Assembly: GCA_934502885.1 (NCBI GenBank)
Contig: CAKSUT010000003.1
Span: 108,519 to 172,518 of the forward strand
DNA length: 64,000 bases
Source: an uncultured Eubacteriales bacterium
Lineage (GTDB): Bacteria; Bacillota; Clostridia; Oscillospirales; CAG-382
Direction of reading: 5' to 3'
Of this stretch, positions 43,842-51,347 are shown one piece after another. The translations under genes were made by a program, and so were the position numbers. Every line of letters starts with the position of its first letter. Position 1 is the stretch's first letter. Under the pieces are notes generated by a model. That model had not been told where the DNA came from. It worked only from the letters and a program-made list of their open reading frames with translations, and ran no database searches.

Positions 43842-44678
43842 TCACTCGGCGATTATCTCGGTTTTCGACGGATCAATCTTCGTTTTGTCGAGAGTGAGAA
43901 TGCCTATTCCGCCGCATTTTATTATGCCGCCGCTCGGATTTATGATGCTGTCTATCTCTCCCTCCGCCTCGACGTCCACCGTCGAATACTCGAACGCAAG
44001 GGTTGTATTCACAAAGCGGCAGCTCCTAACCGTGAGACCGTCTATGTAGCAGAGTCCCTGAAGGCTCTCTATCGTGCAGTCGATGAGCGTGAGATTTTTT
44101 GCGTTCCAGCCAAGGTATTCGCCCGTGATGAACGAATTTTTGACCGTCACGTTCTCTGAGTTCCAGAAAGCGTCCTTGGAAAGAAACTTCGAGTCTTTCA
44201 CGACCACATTCTTCGCACCGTCGAACGAGTAGTTTCCCGTGAGCGTAAGTCCCGACACCTCTGCGTTTTCGCAGTTCATCGCAAGGTAATCACCGTTTGC
44301 CGTGACATTTTCGAGCTTTATGTTTTTACAGCTCCAAAGCGTCTCCGCGGCATGCGGCATTGCGACGTTTTTCAGGTTTATTCCGTCGCACCGTCTGAAG
44401 GTCTTGGGGGCTTCGATGACAGTATCTTCAATCGTTATATTCTTCGTATACCATATTCCGGCACGCGCGTTCTCGAAAAGCACACAGTCCTTAAGGTAAA
44501 AATTCTCGCCGTACCAAAGCGGATACTTCCACCTGAACATACTTCCGTAAAGCTTTATGTCGCGGCACTCCTTGAGCGGAGACTCGCCGTCGTCGAATAT
44601 GGTGTTGTATATTTCGAGACCGCTCTTGTTAAAAAGCGCACGTTCCCCGGTTAAAAATTCACGTTCAATTCTTTTCAT
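43842..44678 (-). CDS. DUF3737 family right-handed beta-helix protein
   Basis: Protein of 278 aa made of short strand repeats: KNITIEDTVIEAPKTF, KNIKLENVTANGDY, KNVVVKDSKFLSKDAFW, ENVTVKNSFITGEYLGW, KNLTLIDCTIESLQGLCY, a right-handed beta-helix of about ten rungs. The N-terminal ALFNKSGLEIYNTIFDDGESPLKECRDI and WRYPLWY-like segment match DUF3737. No signal peptide or obvious catalytic residues. Function unknown. First gene of an operon with MalY and MreB homologues. Confidence 0.88.
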   Translation of the reverse strand: MKRIEREFLTGERALFNKSGLEIYNTIFDDGESPLKECRDIKLYGSMFRWKYPLWYGENFYLKDCVLFENARAGIWYTKNITIEDTVIEAPKTFRRCDGINLKNVAMPHAAETLWSCKNIKLENVTANGDYLAMNCENAEVSGLTLTGNYSFDGAKNVVVKDSKFLSKDAFWNSENVTVKNSFITGEYLGWNAKNLTLIDCTIESLQGLCYIDGLTVRSCRFVNTTLAFEYSTVDVEAEGEIDSIINPSGGIIKCGGIGILTLDKTKIDPSKTEIIAE

Positions 44679-44728
44679 TGCAGATGTCTTCCCTCTCTTT
44701 TCGGAAATGCAGACGCTTCACGAATAAC

Positions 44729-44757
44729 ATTCTACCACACTTAAAGACAAATGTCAA
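44729..44757 (-). promoter_or_regulatory. Promoter for the DUF3737-MalY-MreB operon
   Basis: Minus strand TTGACA (44752-44757), 17-bp spacer, TAGAAT (44729-44734), 51 bases upstream of the DUF3737 ATG. Confidence 0.85.
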
Positions 44758-44873
44758 TCGCCGAAGTTTAAAATAAAATGTACGAAATATACAAAGTTTT
44801 CAAAAAAATGCAGAATATTGCGCGTTTTTATGGTAAAATGCTGCCGTAAAATACAAAAAGGAGGGAAACCGCC

Positions 44874-46622
44874 ACGAAATTCATACTTAAATATCTGAAG
44901 CCTCTGCAATCAAGAATAGCTTTCGGCATGACATTAAAGCTTCTCGGCACGTCAACCGACCTCTTTCTTCCGCTCATGCTCGAATATCTTATCGACACCG
45001 TCGTTCCGAGGCGTGATATACGTGCAATTCTTGTATGCGGCGTTTCCATGGTGCTTCTGTCGCTTGCCGGATGGAGACTCAACATTGCCGCAAACCGCTC
45101 CGCTTCACGTGTTGCACGGGACTGCGACGAGAGAATACGTCACGACCTTTACCGTGCCGTGTGTGAGCTTTCGTGCGAAAGTGCGGACAAATTCACCGTC
45201 GCCTCCCTTGAGTCGAGACTCACCTCCGACACATATGTGCTTCACGGAATGATAGGAATGCTCCAACGCATAGGCATACGCGCGCCGATACTTCTTCTCG
45301 GCGGAATAACAGTGACTCTGTTCATGGAACCTATCCTCACTCTCGTTCTTGCGGCAACGCTTCCTTTTATATTCTTTGTGGTGAGGTTCGTATCGAAAAA
45401 GGGCGTGAAGCTCTATTCCGAAGCAAGAGACGCCTCGGACGAAACGGTGAGAATAGTGCGTGAGAACACTCTCGGCGTGAGAGTCATAAAGGCACTGTCG
45501 CGCACCGAAAGAGAAGCCGAACGCTTCGGCACGGCAAACTCCGAACAGACGAAGAAAGAAACCGATGCGGGCGGCGTCATGGCGATAACAAATCCGTCGA
45601 TAAACTTCTTTCTCAACTGCGGACTTGTACTCATAGTTCTTGTCGGTGCTTACAGAGTGCAGTCGGGACTTTGCGCTCCGGGCGTTATAATCGCTTTCAT
45701 GGACTACTTCACAATGATATCGAACGCACTTCTCTCGATAACGAAGATATTCGTGCGTGTATCAAGCGGCACGGCGTCCGCAAAGCGAATCGAGGCTGTG
45801 ACCGAATGTCCCCGCGAGGCATACAGAGTGTACGGCAACGAAAAATACGACGGCAAAGCCGTGGTATTCGACAATGTATCGTTCGCCTACGGAAACGGCA
45901 GGAATGTACTTGAGGATATATCGTTCTCTCTCGAACACGGTAAAACCCTCGGCATAATCGGTGCGACGGGCAGCGGAAAATCGACGGTCGTTAACCTCAT
46001 ACTCGGACTCTATGAGCCGACAAAGGGAAAGGTGTACATAGACGGAAAGTCAAAGGGCGCATACGACGAAAAAGGTGCTGAGGGCAGAAAGGCGTTCCGT
46101 CAAAAGTTCGGCAGTGCGTCGCAGACGCCGTTTCTGTACTCGGACACCATAACGGAAAACATAGATTTCGGCAGAGAACTCGAAGACGACGAGATACGCA
46201 ACGCCGCAAAGGTTGCACAGGCGGCTGAGTTTATTGCGGAAAAGGACGGCGGCTATGACTTCGTACTCGCTCCGAAGGGGTCAAACCTCTCAGGCGGTCA
46301 GAAGCAGAGACTCACAGTCGCACGTGCCGTTGCCGGGAAGCCCGAGATAATAATTCTCGACGACTCCTCAAGCGCACTCGACTACAAGACCGACGCCGCA
46401 CTGCGCACGGAGCTCAAAAAGCTCGGCGGAAAGCACACGGTAATAATCGTCGCACAGAGAATAAGCACGGTTATGAATGCGGACACAATCCTCGTTCTCG
46501 ACGGCGGCAGACTTACGGCAAAGGGTACTCACGGCGAGCTTTACGAAAACTGCCGCATTTACCGCGAAATATGCGACATTCAGATGAAGAGTGCCGTCAG
46601 CACCGAAAGGAGCAACGCATGA
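44874..46622 (+). CDS. ABC exporter half-transporter, subunit 1, probable ACG start
   Basis: Six-helix permease fused to an ATPase, 582 aa. Walker A GATGSGKST, signature LSGGQKQR, Walker B IIILDDSSSALD with Asp where the catalytic Glu should be, and switch His replaced by VAQR (Gln). This half therefore carries the degenerate Walker B and canonical signature of an asymmetric heterodimer. The only normal start in frame, ATG 44928, lies at codon 19; reading upstream gives KFILKYLKPLQSRIAFG, the standard N-terminus of this family, starting at ACG 44874, eight bases after AAGGAGGG. No other start codon lies there. Overlaps the next gene by four bases (ATGA). Confidence 0.8.
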   Translation, partial: TKFILKYLKPLQSRIAFGMTLKLLGTSTDLFLPLMLEYLIDTVVPRRDIRAILVCGVSMVLLSLAGWRLNIAANRSASRVARDCDERIRHDLYRAVCELSCESADKFTVASLESRLTSDTYVLHGMIGMLQRIGIRAPILLLGGITVTLFMEPILTLVLAATLPFIFFVVRFVSKKGVKLYSEARDASDETVRIVRENTLGVRVIKALSRTEREAERFGTANSEQTKKETDAGGVMAITNPSINFFLNCGLVLIVLVGAYRVQSGLCAPGVIIAFMDYFTMISNALLSITKIFVRVSSGTASAKRIEAVTECPREAYRVYGNEKYDGKAVVFDNVSFAYGNGRNVLEDISFSLEHGKTLGIIGATGSGKSTVVNLILGLYEPTKGKVYIDGKSKGAYDEKGAEGRKAFRQKFGSASQTPFLYSDTITENIDFGRELEDDEIRNAAKVAQAAEFIAEKDGGYDFVLAPKGSNLSGGQKQRLTVARAVAGKPEIIILDDSSSALDYKTDAALRTELKKLGGKHTVIIVAQRISTVMNADTILVLDGGRLTAKGTHGELYENCRIYREICDIQMKSAVSTERSNA

Positions 46623-48400
46623 ACAGCCAACCCAAGGGAATAAAAAACGGAGCCTCCGTCATGAAGCTTCGTCTTTCAAAAACATACGTACTGAAGAGAA
46701 TCGGCGGTTATCTTCTTCATCACATACCGTCGCTTGCGGCAGCTCTTGCGCTTATGATACTCTCGAATCTTCTCTCGCTTGCAGGTCCCAAGGTTGCCGG
46801 AACGGCGGTTGACGCAATAAAAGAGGGCGGCGTTGATTTCGGCACGGTTTTCCGTTGCTGCGCGGTCATGGCGGCTCTTTACACGGCGTCGGCGGTGCTT
46901 TCCTACATACTTTCACTTGTCATGCTCGGCATATCAAAGAAGATAACAAAGCAGCTGCGCCGCGACATTTTCGACAAGCTTTCGACTCTCCCGACGTCGT
47001 TTTTCGACTCACACCAGACCGGCGACATAATAAGCCGCATTTCGTATGACGTCGATACGCTCGGCTCGTCCCTTGCAAGCGACTTTATCCAGCTCGGTGC
47101 AGGCTTTATCACGGTAGTCGGTGCATTCGTCATGATGTGTACCATAAGCGTGCCGATGCTTTCGATTTTCGTCGTTACCGTACCGATGACCGTCGCTTTT
47201 ACGGCGTACAAAACAAAGTGCGTGCGCCCTCTTTTCAGGAAGCGTTCCGAAAAGCTCGGAGCACTCAACGCCTGCGTCGAGGAAACGGTTTCGGGTGTGC
47301 GGACGATAAAGTCATACGGCAAAGAGGATGTATTTCTCTCACGCTTTGACAAATGCAACAAGTCGGCGATGGACGCTTACTGCGACGCCGAATGTCATGC
47401 CGTCGTGACGGGATCGTCGGTAAGCCTTATCAACAACATCTCCCTCTCGCTCATAAGCGTTCTCGGTGCGGTGTTCTACCTTAACGGCACTGTGTCGCTC
47501 GGCAAAATATCGTCCTTCATTCTCTATTCAAGAAAGTTCTCCGGACCGATAAACGAGGCGGCAAACTTCATGAGTGAGTTTCAGTCTGCGCTCTCGGCGG
47601 CGGACAGAATATTCTCGCTTCTTGAAGAGACTCCCGAGACACCGGACGACGGTAACGAAGAGCTTCATGTGACGAACGGCGACGTTTCTTTTTCTCATGT
47701 GACCTTCGGCTACGGCTCGGACAAGGCGGTGCTTCGCGACTTTTCCCTTGAAGTAAAGGGCGGAGAAAAAGTTGCGATAGTCGGTCACACGGGTGCCGGA
47801 AAAACAACGATTATAAATCTTCTCATGCGCTTTTACGATCCCGATTCCGGCGTGATAACGATAGACAGTAAAGATATTTCGACCGTTACGAGGAAAAGTC
47901 TGCGCCGTGCCTTTGCCATGGTGCTTCAGGACACGTGGCTGTTCGGAGGCACGGTTGCTGAAAACATCGCCTACGGCTGCGACGATGCAACCCTCGACGA
48001 TGTTAAACGTGCGGCGCATGCGGCAAAGATTTCGGACTTCATCGAGTCTCTTCCCGACGGCTACGACACGGTGATAAGCGACGATCGCACCGGAATTTCC
48101 AAGGGTCAGAAGCAGCTGCTCACAATCGCCCGTGCGATGCTTGTTCCCTCCGAGATACTTATTCTCGACGAGGCGACCTCCAACGTTGACTCCGCCACGG
48201 AAAAGCTCCTTTCCGACGCCATGTGCGAGCTTATGAAGGGCAGAACCTGCTTTATCATCGCTCACCGTCTCTCAACCGTGGAAAATGCCGATAGGATAAT
48301 TGTCCTTGATGAGGGAGTAATAGCCGAAAGCGGCACTCACGAAGAACTTCTCGCCCTCGGAGGAAAATACGCGGAGCTCTACAGGTCGCAGTTTGAGTAA
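46619..48400 (+). CDS. ABC exporter half-transporter, subunit 2
   Basis: Partner subunit of 593 aa. Six helices, then Walker A GHTGAGKTT, Q-loop VLQDTWLFGGTV, signature GISKGQKQ (degenerate: Ile-Ser-Lys-Gly-Gln instead of LSGGQ), Walker B ILILDEATSNVD with catalytic Glu, and switch His in IAHRLS. It complements subunit 1: together one ATP site pairs the first subunit's Asp Walker B with this degenerate signature, and the other pairs this Glu with LSGGQ. ATG 46619 follows AAAGGAG. Substrate unknown; such pairs often export peptides or drugs. Confidence 0.93.
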   Translation: MNSQPKGIKNGASVMKLRLSKTYVLKRIGGYLLHHIPSLAAALALMILSNLLSLAGPKVAGTAVDAIKEGGVDFGTVFRCCAVMAALYTASAVLSYILSLVMLGISKKITKQLRRDIFDKLSTLPTSFFDSHQTGDIISRISYDVDTLGSSLASDFIQLGAGFITVVGAFVMMCTISVPMLSIFVVTVPMTVAFTAYKTKCVRPLFRKRSEKLGALNACVEETVSGVRTIKSYGKEDVFLSRFDKCNKSAMDAYCDAECHAVVTGSSVSLINNISLSLISVLGAVFYLNGTVSLGKISSFILYSRKFSGPINEAANFMSEFQSALSAADRIFSLLEETPETPDDGNEELHVTNGDVSFSHVTFGYGSDKAVLRDFSLEVKGGEKVAIVGHTGAGKTTIINLLMRFYDPDSGVITIDSKDISTVTRKSLRRAFAMVLQDTWLFGGTVAENIAYGCDDATLDDVKRAAHAAKISDFIESLPDGYDTVISDDRTGISKGQKQLLTIARAMLVPSEILILDEATSNVDSATEKLLSDAMCELMKGRTCFIIAHRLSTVENADRIIVLDEGVIAESGTHEELLALGGKYAELYRSQFE

Positions 48401-48404
48401 GTAC

Positions 48405-48433
48405 TTGACAAAAAGTAAATAATGGTGTATTAT
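48405..48433 (+). promoter_or_regulatory. Promoter for the CmpB-like membrane protein gene
   Basis: TTGACA (48405-48410), 17-bp spacer, TATTAT (48428-48433), directly after the ABC exporter operon. Confidence 0.8.
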
Positions 48434-48469
48434 AGTGAGTGTTAAAATCCCGTTAAGAGGAGACACATA

Positions 48470-49513
48470 ATGAACGAGATAACCGAAAAGATAACGGAAG
48501 CGGTAAAAGCCGTTGTACAGAGCTTCTCGGAGACTCCCTCCGATCCCGGCTACAAAACAGAAATGGAGCTTGAGACTCTTCACACACTCGAAGCCGCCGA
48601 GAAAAATTCCGCAAAGCTCTCTGACTACTACACGGAGCTTATAAACCGCGTCGGCAACCCCGAAACCGACAAAGAGGTTCAGGAGAGGGTCGATTCTCTC
48701 AGACGTGCGTCGGCAAACCTCGGCAGAGCGTTTCAGAAGTGCTACAACGCAAGCGACGAACTTAAGGCAAGGTGGAGCGACCTTCAGAAGACAAACAAGA
48801 AAAGTCTCATTCCACCGGCTCCTGCGAATGCGATAATCGACGCTACCGAGAGCCGCACCAACAATTTCGCAAAGGGTCTTAACATCTACAAGCTTCTTTG
48901 GATATGCTACCTCGGAAGCTTTCTCGGAGTTGTGGTAGAGATGCTTTGGTGTCTTGTCACAAACGGCTACATCGAAAGCCGCGCAGGTCTTGTGTACGGT
49001 CCTTTCAATCTGCTTTACGGTTTCGGCGCGGCGGTTCTCACGGCGGCTCTTTACAGATTCCGCAACCACACCGGAAAAATATCTTTTATAGGCGGAATGC
49101 TTGTGGGAAGCGTCGTCGAATACGGCTGTTCGTGGTTTCAGGAGGCGGTGTTCGGCACACGCTCGTGGGACTACTCGGATATGCCTTTCAATCTCAACGG
49201 AAGAATATGCCTTATGTATTCGTTTTTCTGGGGTGTACTCGGACTTCTCTGGATAAAGAGTATATATCCCCGAATGGCGAAGTGGATACTCAAGATACCG
49301 AACAAAATCGGCGTTGCTCTCACGTGGGTAATCTGCGTTTTCTTCGTTGTAAACGCCGTTGTGACAGGTGCGGCGACACTTCGCTGGGTACACAGAGACG
49401 CCGGCGAGGTTTCTAAGAACGCATTCGAGAGGGTCTTGGACGAAAGGTTCCCCGATGAGCGTATGGAGAGGGTTTTCGCCAACATGAGCTTCACCGAAGT
49501 CGAGTCAAAATAA
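48470..49513 (+). CDS. CmpB-type putative ABC transporter permease (PF06541-like)
   Basis: Protein of 347 aa. The first 130 residues are charged, helical and cytosolic (coiled-coil-like). The rest has about five helices with the family signature: YLGSFLGVVVEMLWCLVTNGYIESRAGLVYGPFNLLYGFGA, then GGMLVGSVVEYGCSWFQEAVFGTRSWDYSDMPFNLNGRICLMYSFFWG. The WDYS..PFN.NGRICL motif is diagnostic. The family name comes from an old ABC-transporter guess; no ATPase of matching type is adjacent, although the ABC exporter lies upstream. RBS AAGAGGAG. Confidence 0.85.
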   Translation: MNEITEKITEAVKAVVQSFSETPSDPGYKTEMELETLHTLEAAEKNSAKLSDYYTELINRVGNPETDKEVQERVDSLRRASANLGRAFQKCYNASDELKARWSDLQKTNKKSLIPPAPANAIIDATESRTNNFAKGLNIYKLLWICYLGSFLGVVVEMLWCLVTNGYIESRAGLVYGPFNLLYGFGAAVLTAALYRFRNHTGKISFIGGMLVGSVVEYGCSWFQEAVFGTRSWDYSDMPFNLNGRICLMYSFFWGVLGLLWIKSIYPRMAKWILKIPNKIGVALTWVICVFFVVNAVVTGAATLRWVHRDAGEVSKNAFERVLDERFPDERMERVFANMSFTEVESK

Positions 49514-49519
49514 ACATAA

Positions 49520-49572
49520 GCGCCGCTATAGGTAAACTTTTATTTACTGTCAAGTGCGGCGCACATTTTTTT
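49520..49572 (+). terminator. Terminator after the CmpB-like gene
   Basis: Seven-bp G/C arm (49520-49526 with 49556-49562) with an inner GTAAA/TTTAC stem, followed by ACATTTTTTT. Confidence 0.75.
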
Positions 49573-49717
49573 CAAACCTGTAAGCCAAAATTTACAGAAT
49601 GTGCTTTTATTGTTGTGAAAGATGCGTTATAATAAGTGTATCGTAAGGGGCGTTTGCGGACTCTTTGCGGATTTAAGGTTAAAAGTAAACAATATATAAC
49701 GAGAGGAGATAATAAAA

Positions 49718-51064
49718 ATGGCATTCAAAAGCAAGTATCTTTCCGAGCTTATGGAAAGAGTAATCAAAAGAAATCCCTCCGAGCCCGAGTTTCATCAGGC
49801 TGTAAGAGAGGTACTCGAATCTCTCGAACCGGTTATCGAAAAGCATCCGGAATACGTCGAGAGAGGCGTTATAGAAATGCTTGTTGAGCCCGAACGCATC
49901 ATAAAGTTCAGAGTTCCGTGGGTTGACGACAAGGGCAACGTACAGGTAAACCGCGGCTTCAGAGTTCAGTTCAACAGCGCAATCGGTCCGTACAAGGGCG
50001 GTCTCCGTTTTCATCCGTCGGTATACGAGGGAATCATCAAGTTCCTCGGCTTTGAGCAGATCTTCAAGAACTCCCTCACCGGTCTTCCCATCGGCGGCGG
50101 CAAGGGCGGTTCCGACTTCGACCCCAAGGGCAAGTCTGACAACGAGGTTATGCGCTTTTGTCAGAGCTTCATGACGGAGCTTTCCAAGTACATCGGCGCT
50201 GACACGGATGTTCCCGCAGGCGACATCGGCGTAGGCGGACGTGAGATAGGCTATATGTTCGGTCAGTACAAGAGACTCAGAGACGAGTTCTCGGGCGTTC
50301 TCACCGGCAAGGGCATTCCTTACGGCGGAAGCCTTGCAAGAACGGAAGCTACCGGTTACGGTCTCTGCTACTTCACAAAGGAAATGCTTGCCGACAAGGG
50401 CACATCCTTTGAGGGCAAGACGGTCGTTATTTCCGGTTCCGGCAACGTTGCAATCTACGCTACCGAAAAGGCAACGCAGCTCGGCGGCAAGGTTGTTGCT
50501 CTCTCCGACTCCAACGGCTATATTTACGACAAGAACGGTATCGATCTTGCGTGTGTAAAGAAGATAAAGGAAGTCGAGAGAAAGAGAATCAAGGAATACC
50601 TTGTATATCACCCCGAAGCAGAGTATCATGAAGGCTGCAGCGGCATCTGGACAATCAAGTGCGACATCGCTCTTCCCTGCGCAACGCAGAACGAAATCAA
50701 CGAAGAGTCCGCAAAGGCACTCGTTGCGAACGGCGTTATGGCAGTTGCCGAGGGCGCCAATATGCCCTCCACTCCCGAAGCTATCGCAGTATTCCAGAAC
50801 GCAAAGATTCTCTTCGGACCGGCAAAGGCGGCAAATGCCGGCGGCGTTGCGACAAGCGCTCTTGAGATGAGCCAGAACTCCATGAGATATTCGTGGACGT
50901 TTGAAGAGGTTGACGCAAAGCTTCACGACATCATGGTCGGCATCTACAAGAACGCTTCCGCCGCAGCAAAGGAATACGGCATGGAAGACAACCTCGTTGC
51001 AGGTGCGAACATCGCAGGCTTCCTCAAGGTTGCAAACGCTATGATGGCTCACGGCGTGGTCTGA
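49718..51064 (+). CDS. gdhA: NADP-specific glutamate dehydrogenase
   Basis: Hexameric enzyme of 448 aa that makes glutamate from 2-oxoglutarate and ammonia. Seen: RVQFNSAIGPYKGGLRFHPSV, catalytic lysine region LPIGGGKGGSDFDPKGKSDNEVMRFCQSF, NAD(P)-binding VVISGSGNVAIYATEKATQLGGKVVALSDS (GSGNVA). Family I length. Strong RBS GAGAGGAG; -10-like TATAAT at 49628-49633 without a clear -35. Followed by a good terminator. Confidence 0.97.
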   Translation: MAFKSKYLSELMERVIKRNPSEPEFHQAVREVLESLEPVIEKHPEYVERGVIEMLVEPERIIKFRVPWVDDKGNVQVNRGFRVQFNSAIGPYKGGLRFHPSVYEGIIKFLGFEQIFKNSLTGLPIGGGKGGSDFDPKGKSDNEVMRFCQSFMTELSKYIGADTDVPAGDIGVGGREIGYMFGQYKRLRDEFSGVLTGKGIPYGGSLARTEATGYGLCYFTKEMLADKGTSFEGKTVVISGSGNVAIYATEKATQLGGKVVALSDSNGYIYDKNGIDLACVKKIKEVERKRIKEYLVYHPEAEYHEGCSGIWTIKCDIALPCATQNEINEESAKALVANGVMAVAEGANMPSTPEAIAVFQNAKILFGPAKAANAGGVATSALEMSQNSMRYSWTFEEVDAKLHDIMVGIYKNASAAAKEYGMEDNLVAGANIAGFLKVANAMMAHGVV

Positions 51065-51105
51065 TATCTTTCGTTGCACTTTTTATAAAAATTTCAAATT
51101 TCATC

Positions 51106-51138
51106 AAGGGAGTACTGTTTATGGTACTCCCTTTTTTG
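51106..51138 (+). terminator. gdhA terminator
   Basis: Perfect ten-bp stem (51106-51115 with 51124-51133), eight-base loop, then TTTTT. Confidence 0.9.
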
Positions 51139-51282
51139 TATAATTACTTCAGTGAAACAAACAGAGAGCAAACAGCGTTATTAAAAGCACCTGTGCATGA
51201 ACATTTCTGCGTTTCGCCGTTTATTAACATATATTCGTTTTTGCCAAAAAGTTAAATATGTATTAATAAGTTGCGCGAACTA

Positions 51283-51311
51283 TTGACAAATACGTTTATT
51301 TTTGTTATAAT
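51283..51311 (+). promoter_or_regulatory. cas operon promoter
   Basis: TTGACA (51283-51288), 17-bp spacer, TATAAT (51306-51311): consensus sigma-A promoter 37 bases upstream of the cas3 ATG. The only strong promoter seen before the array, so all seven cas genes probably depend on it. Confidence 0.9.
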
Positions 51312-51347
51312 TTGACAAAAGAAGTGCTTCTTTGGAGGTGTACCGAT

